From assembly GCA_033782935.1 (NCBI GenBank), contig JAWQEG010000369.1, forward strand, positions 1,307,501 through 1,371,500: a DNA stretch of 64,000 bases, read 5' to 3'. A model generated the notes under the pieces. That model saw only the letters and a program-made list of their open reading frames with translations, was not told the origin of the DNA and made no database searches. Origin of the DNA: Petrolisthes cinctipes (Eukaryota; Arthropoda; Malacostraca; Decapoda; Porcellanidae). This document shows, one piece after another, positions 1 to 11,570 of the stretch (position 1 is its first letter; every line of letters starts with the position of its first letter). Made by a program: the position numbers and the translations under genes.

Positions 1-177
1 GTACAGATCGCTTCTGGGACCCCAAAATATCGAATTTTCGGGTGTTTAGGGCCAGAATTTGAGATATAAACGGGTACAGAAGATGCATGCACATATCGAC
101 TTTTGGGCACCTAAAAGATCGATTTTCAGTATGTTTTTGGCCTGTATTTTGAAAATACTCTAACACGGAGTAGGCAT
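1..177 (+). repeat. Class A monomer, 177 bp (type example)
   Basis: Full-length monomer. Diagnostic sites are GATCGCTT near its start, ACCCCAAAATATCGAA, TGTTTAGGGCCAG, GGTACAGAAGATGCATG, TATCGACTTTTGGGCACC, CAGTATGTTTTTGGCCTG and ACACGGAGTAGGCAT. It keeps CpG at sites where classes C and E carry TpG. In the regular order class A follows class E and precedes class B-beta. A few copies carry a one-base change or indel, for example TGTTTAAGGGCC in the 178 bp copy at 669-846. The unit can be read as two ~88 bp halves that begin at bases 1 and 89. Confidence 0.93.
141..159 (+). other. Dyad symmetry in the monomer tail (example)
   Basis: The word TATTTTGAAAATA is a perfect inverted repeat with six-base arms and one central G. 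In short monomers it extends to ATATTTTGAAAATAT with seven-base arms. It occurs once in nearly every monomer of every class, near the 3' end. Conserved dyads are a known feature of some centromeric satellites that lack CENP-B boxes; a function here is inference. Confidence 0.6.
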
Positions 178-315
178 GTACAGATCGCTTTTGGGACCCC
201 TAAATATCGAATTTTCGGGTGTTTTGGGACTGAATTTGAGATATCGACTTTTTGGCACCTAAAAGATCGATTTTTAGCATGTTTTTAGCCTATATTTTGA
301 AAATATTCTAGCACT
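178..315 (+). repeat. Class B-alpha short monomer, 138 bp form
   Basis: This short monomer has two deletions relative to the 177 bp unit. The first removes 29 bp between two ATAT words, so GAGATAT runs directly into CGACTTT. The second removes 10 bp at the 3' end, so CTAGCACT runs directly into GTACAG of the next monomer. Other class marks are ACCCCTAAATATCGAA, TTTTGGGACTGAATTT and the AGCCTATATTTTGAAAATAT tail. The 138 bp form is usually followed by a class C or E monomer. Confidence 0.92.
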
Positions 316-3300
316 GTACAGATTGCTTCTGGGACCCCAAAATATTGAATTTTCGGGTGTTTTGAGCCTGAATTTGAGATATAAACGGGTACAGAAGATA
401 CATGCACATATTGACTTTGGGCATCTAAAATATCGATTTTCAGCATGTTTTGGGCCTGTATTTTGAAAATACTCTAACACTGAGTAGGCATGTACAGATT
501 GCTTCTGGGACCCCAAAATATTGAATTTTCGGGTGTTTTGAGCCTGAATTTGAGATATAAACGGGTACTGAAGATGCATGCACATATCGACTTTTGTGCA
601 CCTAAAAGATTGATTTTCAGTATGTTTTGAGCATGTATTTTGAAAATACTCTAACACGGAGTAGGCATGTACAGATCGCTTCTAGGACCCCAAAATATCG
701 AATTTTCGGGTGTTTAAGGGCCAGAATTTGAGATATAAACGGGTACAGAAGATGCATGCACATATCGACTTTTGGGCACCTAAGAGATCGATTTTCAGTA
801 AGTTTTTGGCCTGTATTTTGAAAATACTCTAACACGGAGTAAGCATGTACAGATACCTTCTGGGACCTCTAAATATCGAATTTTCGGGTGTTTTGGGACT
901 GAATTTGAGATTTCGATTTTTTGGCACCTAAAATGTCGATTTTTAGCATGTTTTTAGCCTATATTTTGAAAATATTCTAGCACTGTGTAGGCATGTACAG
1001 ATTGCTTCTGGTACCCCAAAATATTGAATTTTCGGGTGTTTTGAGCCTGAATTTGAGATATAAACGGGTACAGAAGATACATGCACATATTGACTTTGGG
1101 CATCTAAAATATCGATTTTCAGCATGTTTTGGGCCTGTATTTTGAAAATACTCTAACACTGAGTAGGCATGTACAGATTGCTTCTGGGACCCCAAAATAT
1201 TGAATTTTCGGGTGTTTTGAGCCTGAATTTGAGATATGAACGGGTACAGAAGATACATGCACATATTGACTTTGGGCATCTAAAATATCGATTTTCAGTA
1301 TGTTTTGAGCATGTATTTTGAAAATACTCTAACACGGAGTAGGCATGTACAGATCGCTTTTGGGACCCCTAAATATCGAATTTTCGGGTGTTTTGGGACT
1401 GAATTTGAGATATCGACTTTTTGGCACCTAAAAGATCGATTTTTAGCATGTTTTTAGCCTATATTTTGAAAATATTCTAGCATTGTACAGATTGCTTCTG
1501 GGACCCCAAAATATTGAATTTTCGGGTGTTTTGAGCCTGAATTTGAGATATAAACGGGTACAGAAGATACATGCACATATTGACTTTGGGCATCTAAAAT
1601 ATCGATTTTCAGCATGTTTTGGGCCTGTATTTTGAAAATACTCTAACACTGAGTAGGCATGTACAGATTGCTTCTGGGACCCCAAAATATTGAATTTTCG
1701 GGTGTTTTGAGCCTGAATTTGAGATATGAACGGGTACAGAAGATACATGCACATATTGACTTTGGGCATCTAAAATATCGATTTTCAGTATGTTTTGAGC
1801 ATGTATTTTGAAAATACTCTAACACGGAGTAGGCATGTACAGATACCTTCTGGGACCCCTAAATATGGAATTTTCGGGTGTTTTGGGACTGAATTTGAGA
1901 TATCGATTTTTTGGCACCTAAAAGATCGATTTTTAGCATGTTTTTAGCCTATATTTTGAAAATATTCTACCACTGTACAGATTGCTTCTGGGACCCCAAA
2001 ATATTGAATTTTCGGGTGTTTTGAGCCTGAATTTGAGATATAAACGGGTACAGAAGATACATGCACATATTGACTTTGGGCATCTAAAATATCGATTTTC
2101 AGCATGTTTTGGGCCTGAATTTTGAAAATACTCTAACACGGAGTAGGCATGTACAGATCGCTTCTGGGACCCCAAAATATCGAATTTTCGGGTGTTTAGG
2201 GCCAGAATTCGAGATATAAACGGGTACAGAAGATGCATGCACATATCGACTTTTGGGCACCTAAAAGATCGATTTTCAGTATGTTTTTGGCCTGTATTTT
2301 GAATATACTCTAACACGGAGTAGGCATGTACAGATACTTTCTGGGACCTCTAAATATCGAATTTTCGGGTGTTTTGGGACTGAATTTGAGATATCGATTT
2401 TTTGGCACCTAAAATGTCGATTTTTAGCATGTTTTTAGCCTATATTTCGAAAATATTCTAGCACTGTGTAGGCATGTACAGATTGCTTCTGGGACCCCAA
2501 AATATTGAATTTCGGGTGTTTTGAGCCTGAATTTGAGATATAAACGGGTACAGAAGATACATGCACATATTGACTTTGGGCATCTAAAATATCGATTTTC
2601 AGCATGTTTTGGGACTGTATTTTGAAAATACTCTAACACTGAGTAGGCATGTACGGATTGCTTCTGGGACCCCAAAATATTGAATTTTCGGGTGTTTTGA
2701 GCCTGAATTTGAGATATAAACGGGTACTGAAGATGCATGCACATATCGACTTTTGTGCACCTAAAAGATCGATTTTCAGTATGTTTTGAGCATGTATTTT
2801 GAAAATACTCTAATACGGAGTAGGCATGTACAGATCGCTTCTGGGACCCCTAAATATGGAATTTTCGGGTGTTTTGGGACTGAATTTGAGATATCGACTT
2901 TTTGGCACCTAAAATGTCGATTTTTAGCATGTTTTTAGCCTATATTTTGAAAATATTCTAGCACTGAGTAGGCATGTACAGATTGCTTCTGGGACCCCAA
3001 AATATTGAATTTTCGAGTGTTTTGAGCCTGAATTTGATATATAAACGGGTACAGAAGATACATGCACATATCGACTTTTGGGCATCTAAAATATCGATTT
3101 TCAGCATGTTTTGGGCCTGAATTTTGAAAATACTCTAACACTGAGTAGGCATGTACAGATCGCTTCTGGGACCCCAAAATATCGAATTTTCTGGTGTTTA
3201 GGGCCAGAATTTGAGATATAAACGGGTACAGAAGATGCATGCACATATTGACTTTATGGCACCTAAAAGATCGATTTTCAGTATGTTTTTGGCCTGTATT

Positions 3301-4299
3301 TTGAAAATACTCTAACACGGAGTAGGCATGTACAGATCGCTTCTGGGACCCCTAAATATCGAATTTTCGGGTGTTTTGGGACTGAATTTGAGATATCGAC
3401 TTTTTGGCACCTTAAAGATCGATTTTTAGCATGTTTTTAGCCTATATTTTGAAAATATTCTAGCACTGAGTAGGCATGTACAGATTGCTTCTGGGACCCC
3501 AAAATATCGAATTTTCGGGTGTTTTGAGCCTGTATTTGAGATATAAACGGGTACAGAAGATACATGCACATATTGACTTTGGGCATCTAAAATATCGATT
3601 TTCAGCATGTTTTGGGCCTGTATTTTGAAAATACTCTAACACTGAGTAGGCATGTACAGATTGCTTCTGGGCCCCCAAAATATTGAATTTTCGGGTGTTT
3701 TGATCCTGAAATTGAAATATAAAAGGGTACTGAAGATGCATGCACATATCGACTTTTGTGCACCTAAAAGATCGATTTTCAATATGTTTTGAGCATGTAT
3801 TTTGAAAATACTCTAACACGGAGTAGGCATGTACAGATCGCTTCTGGGACCCCTAAATATGGAATTTTCGGGTGTTTTGGGACTGAATTTGAGATATCGA
3901 CTTTTTGGCACCTAAAAGATCGATTTTTAGCACGTTTTTAGCCTATATTTTGAAAACATTCTAGCACTGTACAGATTGCTTCTGGGACCCCAAAATATTG
4001 AATTTTCGGGTGTTTTGAGCCTGAATTTGAGATATAAACGGGTACAGAAGATACATGCACATATTGACTTTGGGCATCTAAAATATCGATTTTCAGCATG
4101 TTTTGGGCCTTAATTTTGAAAATACTCTAACACGGAGTAGGCATGTACAGATCGCTTCTGGGACCCCAAAATATCGAATTTTTGGGTGTTTAGGGCCAGA
4201 ATTCGAGATATAAACGGGTACAGAAGATGCATGCACATATCGACTTTTGGGCACCTAAAAGATCGATTTTCAGTATGTTTTTGGCCTGTATTTTGAAAA

Positions 4300-7200
4300 T
4301 ACTCTAACACGGAGTAGGCATGTACAGATTCTTTCTGGGACCTCTAAATATCGAATTTTCGGGTGTTTTGGGACTGAATTTGAGATATCGATTTTTTGGC
4401 ACCTAAAATGTCGATTATTTAGCATGTTTTTAGCCTATATTTTGAAAATATTCTAGCACTGTGTAGGCATGTACAGATTGCTTCTGGGACCCCAAAATAT
4501 TGAATTTTCGGGTGTTTTGAGCCTGAATTTGAGATATAAACGGGTACAGAAGATGCATGCACATATCGACTTTTGGGCACCTAAAAGATCGATTTTCAGT
4601 ATGTTTTTGGCCTGTATTTTGAAAATACTCTAACACGGAGTAGGCATGTACAGATACCTTCTGGGACCTCTAAATATCGAATTTTCGGGTGTTTTGGGAC
4701 TGAATTTGAGATATCGATTTTTTGGCACCTAAAATGTCGATTATTTAGCATGTTTTTAGCCTATATTTTGAAAATATTCTAGCACTGTGTAGGCATGTAC
4801 AGATTGCTTCTGGGACCCCAAAATATTGAATCTCGGGTGTTTTGAGCCTGAATTTGAGATATAAACGGGTACAGAAGATACATGCACATATTGACTTTGG
4901 GCATCTAAAATATCGATTTTCAGCATGTTTTGGGCCTGTATTTTGAAAATACTCTAACACTGAGTAGGCATGTACAGATTGCTTCTGGGACCCCAAAATA
5001 TTGGATTTTTCGGGTGTTTTGAGCCTGAATTTGAGATATAAACGGGTACTGAAGATGCATGCACATATCGACTTTTGTGCACCTAAAAGATCGATTTTCA
5101 GTATGTTTTGAGCATGTATTTTGAAAATACTCTAACACGGAGTAGGCATGTACAGATCGCTTCTGGGACCCCTAAATATCGAATTTTCGGGTGTTTTGGG
5201 ACTGAATTTGAGATATCGACTTTTTGGCACCTAAAAGATCGATTTTTAGCATGTTTTTAGCCTATATTTTGAAAATATTCTAGCACTGAGTAGGCATGTA
5301 GAGCTTGCTTCTGGGACTCAAAAATATTGAATTTTCGGGTGTTTTGAGCCTGAATTTGAGATATAAACGGGTACAGAAGATACATGCACATATTGACTTT
5401 GGGCATCTAAAATATCGATTTTCAGCATGTTTTGGGCCTGAATTTTGAAAATACTCTAACACGAAGTAGGCATGTACAGATCGCTTCTGGGACCCCAAAA
5501 TATCGAATTTTCGGGTGTTTAGGGCCAGAATTCGAGATATAAACGGGTACAGAAGATGCATGCACATATCGACTTTTGGGCACCTAAAAGATCGATTTTC
5601 AGTATGTTTTTGGCCTGTATTTTGAAAATACTCTAACACGGAGTAGGCATGTACAGATTCTTTCTGGGACCTCTAAATATCGAATTTTCGGGTGTTTTGG
5701 GACTGAATTTGAGATATCGATTTTTTGGCACCTAAAATGTCGATTATTTAGCATGTTTTTAGCCTATATTTTGAAAATATTCTAGCACTGTGTAGGCATG
5801 TACAGATTGCTTCTGGGACCCCAAAATATTGAATTTTCGGGTGTTTTGAGCCTGAATTTGAGATATAAACGGGTAGTGAAGATACATGCACATATTGACT
5901 TTGGGCATCTAAAATATCGATTTTCAGCATGTTTTGGGCCTGTATTTTGAAAATACTCTAACACTGAGTAGGCATGTACAGATTGCTTCTGGGACCCCAA
6001 AATATTGGATTTTTCGGGTGTTTTGAGCCAGAATTTGAGATATAAACGGGTACTGAAGATGCATGCACATATCGACTTTTGTGCACCTAAAAGATCGATT
6101 TTCAGTATGTTTTGAGCATGTATTTTGAAAATACTCTAACACGGAGTAGGCATGTACAGATCGCTTCTGGGACCCCTAAATATCGAATTTTCGGGTGTTT
6201 TGGGACTGAATTTGAGATATCGACTTTTTGGCACCTAAAAGATCGATTTTTAGCATGTTTTTAGCCTATATTTTGAAAATATTCTAGCACTGAGTAGGCA
6301 TGTACAGATTGCTTCTGGGACCCCAAAATATTGAATTTTCGGGTGTTTTGAGCCTGAATTTGAGATATAAACGGGTACAGAAGATACATGCACATATCGA
6401 CTTTTGGGCATCTAAAATATCGATTTTCAGCATGTTTTGGGCCTGAATTTTGAAAATACTCTAACACGGAGTAGGCATGTACAGATCGCTTCTGGGACCA
6501 AACAATATCGAATTTTCGGGTGTTTAGGGCCAGAATTTGAAATATAAACGGGTACAGAAGATGCATGCACATATTGACTTTATGGCACCTAAAAGATCGA
6601 TTTTCAGTATGTTTTTGGCCTGTATTTTGAAAATACTCTAACACTGAGTAGGCATGTACAGATTGCTTCTGGGACCCCAAAATATTGGATTTTTCGGGTG
6701 TTTTGAGCCTGAATTTGAGATATAAACGGGTACTGAAGATGCATGCACATATCGACTTTTGTGCACCTAAAAGATCGATTTTCAGTATGTTTTGAGCATG
6801 TATTTTGAAAATACTCTAACACGGAGTAGGCATGTACAGATACCTTCTGGGACCCCTAAATATCGAATTTTCAGGTGTTTTGGGTCTGAATTTGAGATAT
6901 CGACTTTTTGGCACCTAAAAGATCGATTTTTAGCATGTTTTTAGCCTATATTTTGAAAATATTCTAGCACTGTACAGATTGCTTCTGGGACCCCAAAATA
7001 TTGAATTTTCGGGTGTTTTGAGCCTGAAATTGAGATATAAACGGGTACAGAAGATACATGCACATATTGACTTTGGGCACCAAAAATATCGATTTTCAGC
7101 ATGTTTTGGGCCTGTATTTTGAAAATACTCTAACACTGAGTAGGCATGTACAGATTGCTTCTGGGACCCCAAAATATTGGATTTTTCGGGTCTTTTGAGC

Positions 7201-8300
7201 CTGAATTTGAGATATAAACGGGTACTGAAGATGCATGCACATATCGACTTTTGTGCACCTAAAAGATCGATTTTCAGTATGTTTTGAGCATGTATTTTGA
7301 AAATACTCTATCACGGAGTAGGCATGTACAGATCGCTTCTTGGACCCCTAAATATCGAATTTTCGGGTGTTTTGGGACTGAATTTGAGATATCGACTTTT
7401 TGGCACCTAAAAGATCGATTTTTAGCATGTTTTTAGCCTATATTTTGAAAATATTCTAGCACTGAGTAGGCATGTACAGATTGCTTCTGGGACCCAAAAA
7501 TATTGAATTTTCGGGTGTTTTGAGCCTGAATTTGAGATATAAACGGGTACAGAAGATACATGCACATATTGACTTTGGGCATCTAAAATATCGATTTTCA
7601 GCATGTTTTGGGCCTGAATTTTGAAAATACTCTAACACGAAGTAGGCATGTACAGATCGCTTCTGGGACCCCAAAATATCGAATTTTCGGGTGTTTAGGG
7701 CCAGAATTCGAGATATAAACGGGTACAGAAGATGCATGCACATATCGACTTTTGGGCACCTAAAAGATCGATTTTCAGTATGTTTTTGGCCTGTATTTTG
7801 AAAATACTCTAACACGGAGTAGGCATGTACAGATTCTTTCTGGGACCTCTAAATATCGAATTTTCGGGTGTTTTGGGACTGAATTTGAGATATCGATTTT
7901 TTGGCACCTAAAATGTCGATTATTTATCATGTTTTTAGCCTATATTTTGAAAATATTCTAGCACTGTGTAGGCATGTACAGATTGCTTCTGGGACCCCAA
8001 AATATTGGATTTTTCGGGTGTTTTGAGCCTGAATTTGAGATATAAACGGGTACTGAAGATGCATGCACATATCGACTTTTGTGCACCTAAAAGATCGATT
8101 TTCAGTATGTTTTGAGCATGTATTTTGAAAATACTCTAACACGGAGTAGGCATGTACAGATCGCTTCTGGGACCCCTAAATATCGAATTTTCGGGTGTTT
8201 TGGGACTGAATTTGAGATATCGACTTTTTGGCACCTAAAAGATCGATTTTTAGCATGTTTTTAGCCTATATTTTGAAAATATTCTAGCACTGTACAGATT
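4300..8300 (+). repeat. Local sub-family of the array with two private marker variants
   Basis: Two variants mark this stretch. B-beta copies with CGATTATTTA occur at about 4412, 4738, 5741 and 7917. D copies with AATATTGGATTTTTCGGG occur at about 4997, 6001, 6681, 7173 and 8001. The spacing between marker copies (326, 1004, 680, 492, 828 bp) shows mixed dimers, trimers and hexamers. A block from about 5.1 kb recurs near 7.3 kb at an offset of 2176 bp. Confidence 0.78.
5270..8150 (+). repeat. Block duplication, offset 2176 bp, second copy one monomer shorter
   Basis: The block at about 5.27-6.15 kb recurs at about 7.45-8.15 kb. The shared private variant ACGAAGTAGG lies at 5461 and 7637, and CGATTATTTA at 5741 and 7917, both 2176 bp apart. 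The shared AATATTGGAT lies at 6001 and 8001, only 2000 bp apart. The second copy therefore lacks exactly one 176 bp class C monomer between these marks. Confidence 0.8.
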
Positions 8301-9760
8301 GCTTCTGGGACCCCAAAATATTGAATTTTCGGGTGTTTTGAGCCTGAATTTGAGATATAAACGGGTACAGAAGATACATGCACATATCGACTTTTGGGCA
8401 TCTAAAATATCGATTTTCAGCATGTTTTGGGCCTGAATTTTGAAAATACTCTAACACGGACTAGGCATGTACAGATCGCTTCTGGGACCCCACAATATCG
8501 AATTTTCGGGTGTTTAGGGCCAGAATTTGAGATATAAACGGGTACAGAAGATGCATGCACATATCGACTTTTGGGCACCTAAAAGATCGATTTTCAGTAT
8601 GTTTTTGGCCTGTATTTTGAAAATACTCTAACACGGAGTAGGCATGTACAGATCGCTTCTGGGACCCCTAAATATCGAATTTTCGGGTGTTTTGGGACTG
8701 AATTTGAGATATCGACTTTTTGGCACCTAAAAGATCGATTTTTAGCATGTTTTTAGCCTATATTTTGAAAATATTCTAGCACTGTACAGATTGCTTCTGG
8801 GACCCCAAAATATTGAATTTTCGGGTGTTTTGAGCCTGAATTTGAGATATAAACGGGTACAGAAGATACATGCACATATTGACTTTGGGCATCTAAAATA
8901 TCGATTTTCAGCATGTTTTGGGCCTGAATTTTGAAAATACTCTAACACGGAGTAGGCATGTACAGATCGCTGCTGGGACCCCAAAATATCGAATTTTCGG
9001 GTGTTTAGGGCCAGAATTCGAGATATAAACGGGTACAGAAGATGCATGCACATATCGACTTTTGGGCACCTAAAAAATCGATTTTCAGTATGTTTTTGGC
9101 CTGTATTTTGTAAATACTCTAACACGGAGTAGGCATGTACAGATCGCTTCTAGGACCCCTAAATATCGAATTTTCGGGTGTTTTGGGACTGAATTTGAGA
9201 TATCGACTTTTTGGCACCTAAAAGATCGATTTTTTGCATGTTTTTAGCCTATATTTTGAAAATATTCTAGCACTGAGTAGGCATGTACAGATTGCTTCTG
9301 GGACCCCAAAATATTGAATTTTCGGGTGTTTTGAGCCTGAATTTGAGATATAAACGGGTACAGAAGATACATGCACATATTGACTTTGGGCACCAAAAAT
9401 ATCGATTTTCAGCATTTTTTGGGCCTGAATTTTGAAAATACTCTAACACGGAGTAGGCATGTACAGATCGCTTCTGGGACCCCAAAATATCGAATTTTCG
9501 GGTGTTTAGGGCCAGAATTTGAGATATAAACGGGTACAGAAGATGCATGCACATATCGACTTTTGGACACCTAAAAGATCGATTTTCAGTATGTTTTTGG
9601 CCTGTAATTTGAAAATACTCTAACACGGAGTAAGCATGTACAGATACCTTCTGGGACCTCTAAATATCGAATTTTCGGGTGTTTTGGGACTGAATTTGAG
9701 ATATCGATTTTTTGACACCTAAAATGTCGATTTTTAGCATGTTTTTAGCCTATATTTTGA
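8300..9760 (+). repeat. Satellite trimers, diverged
   Basis: Ordinary short-full-full trimers with scattered private changes, for example GATTTTTTGCATG near 9230, CAGCATTTTTTGGGCC near 9412 and GTAAGCATG near 9632. No other sequence is present. The GATTTTTTGCATG variant recurs near 62,410 and 58,437. Confidence 0.75.
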
Positions 9761-11570
9761 AAATATTCTAGCACTGTGTAGGCATGTACTGATTGCTTCT
9801 GGGACCCCAAAATATTGAATTTTCGGGTGTTTTGAGCCTGAATTTGAGATATAAACGGGTACAGAAAATACATGCACATATTGACTTTGGGCATCTAAAA
9901 TATCAATTTTCAGCATGTTTTGGGCCTGTATTTTGAAAATACTCTAACACTGAGTAGGCATGTACAGATTGCTTCTGGGACCCCAAAATATTGAATTTTC
10001 GGGTGTTTTGAGCCTGAATTTGAGATATAAACGGGTACTGAAGATGCATGCACATATCGACTTTTGTGCACCTAAAAGATCGATTTTCAGTATGTTTTGA
10101 GCATGTATTTTGAAAATACTCTAACACGGAGTAGGCATGTACAGATCGCTTCTGGGACCCCTAAATATCGAATTTTCGGGTGTTTTGATACTGAATTTGA
10201 GATATCGACTTTTTGGCACCTAAAAGATCGATTTTTAGCATGTTTTTAGCCTATATTTTGAAAATATTCTAGCACTATACAGATTGCTTCTGGGACCCTA
10301 AAATATTAAATTTTCGGGTGTTTTGAGCCTGAATTTGAGATATAAACGGGTACAGAAGATACATGCACATATTGACTTTGGGCACCAAAAATATCGATTT
10401 TCAGTAGGTTTTTGGCCTGTATTTTGAAAATACTCTAACACGGAGTAGGCATGTACAGATACCTTCTGGGACCTCTAAATATCGAATTTTCGGATGTTTT
10501 GGGACTGAATTTGAGATATCGATTTTTTGGCACCTATAATATCGATTTTTAGCATGTTTTTAGCCTATATTTTGAAAATATTCTTGCACTGTGTAGGCAT
10601 GTACAGATTGCTTCTGGGACCCCAAAATATTGAATTTTCGGGTGTTTTGAGCCCGAATTTGAAATATAAACGGGTACAGAAGATACATGCACATATTGAC
10701 TTTGGGCATCTAAAATATCGATTTTCAGCATGTTTTGGGCCTGTATTTTGAAAATACTCTAACACTGAGTAGGCATGTACAGATTGCTTCTGGGACCCCA
10801 AAATATTGAATTTTCGGGTGTTTTGAGTCTGAATTTGAGATATAAACGGGTACTGAAGATGCATGCACATATCGACTTTTGTGCACCTAAAAGATCGATT
10901 TTCAGTATGTTTTGAGCATGTATTTTGAAAATACTCTAACACGGAGTAGGCATGTACAGATCGCTTCTGGGACCCCTAAATATCGAATTTTCGGGTGTTT
11001 TGATACTGAATTTGAGATATCGACTTTTTGGCACCTAAAAGATCGATTTTTAGCATGTTTTTAGCCTATATTTTGAAAATATTCTAGCACTGTACAGATT
11101 GCTTCTGGGACCCTAAAATATTGAATTTTCGGGTGTTTTGAGCCTGAATTTGAGATATAAACGGGTACAGAAGATACATGCACATATTGACTTTGTGCAC
11201 CAAAAATATCGATTTTCAGTAGGTTTTTTGCTTGTATTTTGAAAATACTCTAACACGGAGTAGGCATGTACAGATACCTTCTGGGACCTCTAAATATCGA
11301 ATTTTCGGGTGTTATGGGACTGAATTTAAGATATCGATTTTTTGGCACCTATAATATCGATTTTTAGCATGTTTTTAGCCTATATTTTGAAAATATTCTT
11401 GCACTGTGTAGGCATGTACAGATTGCTTCTGGGACCCCAAAATATTGAATTTTCGGGTGTTTTGAGCCAGAATTTGAAATATAAACGGGTACAGAAGATA
11501 CATGCACATATTGACTTTGGGCATCTAAAATATCGATTTTCAGCATGTTTTGGGCCTGTATTTTGAAAAT
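9760..11570 (+). repeat. 815 bp pentamer, tandem duplicated
   Basis: Two adjacent copies of a five-monomer unit, 138+176+148+176+177 = 815 bp, in which one dimer (short-full) is followed by one trimer (short-full-full). Shared private variants are exactly 815 bp apart: TTTTGATACTG at about 10187 and 11002, and CAGTAGGTTTT at 10402 and 11217. The private CACCTATAATATCG and ATTCTTGCACTG changes are also in both copies. The copies differ at a few bases, so the event is not among the youngest. Confidence 0.85.

Larger units (their letters stand above)
1..4300 (+). repeat. Irregular left segment of the array
   Basis: The hexamer order is disturbed here. At 316-846 three full monomers (C, D, A) follow one another, and C-type monomers with D-like tails occur at 1171-1346 and 1661-1836 (both 176 bp, with GATATGAACGGG). 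Private changes are frequent: CTAAGAGATCG near 780, AGTAAGTTTTT near 798, GATTTCGATTTT near 910, TCTGGTACCCC near 1008 and GAATATACTC near 2301. Nothing but satellite is present. Confidence 0.8.

Noticed and set aside
28..43. Possible CENP-B box (TTCG-N4-A-N2-CGGG pattern)
   Set aside because: ATCGAATTTTCGGG has CG and CGGG separated by six bases instead of seven and lacks the required TTCG start. The other candidate, in monomers with GAATTCGAGATATAAACGGG, has nine bases instead of seven. Neither fits.
45..51. TTTAGGG, the plant-type telomere repeat unit, in class A monomers
   Set aside because: Only one unit per monomer, never in tandem, and it varies to TTTAAGGG, TTTAGTG or TTTACGG. Coincidence is the simplest reading.
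64..70. TATAAA in every full monomer as a promoter TATA box
   Set aside because: The AT-rich word is part of the conserved repeat and no other promoter element or transcript feature is visible. Satellite transcription is possible but not shown by the sequence.
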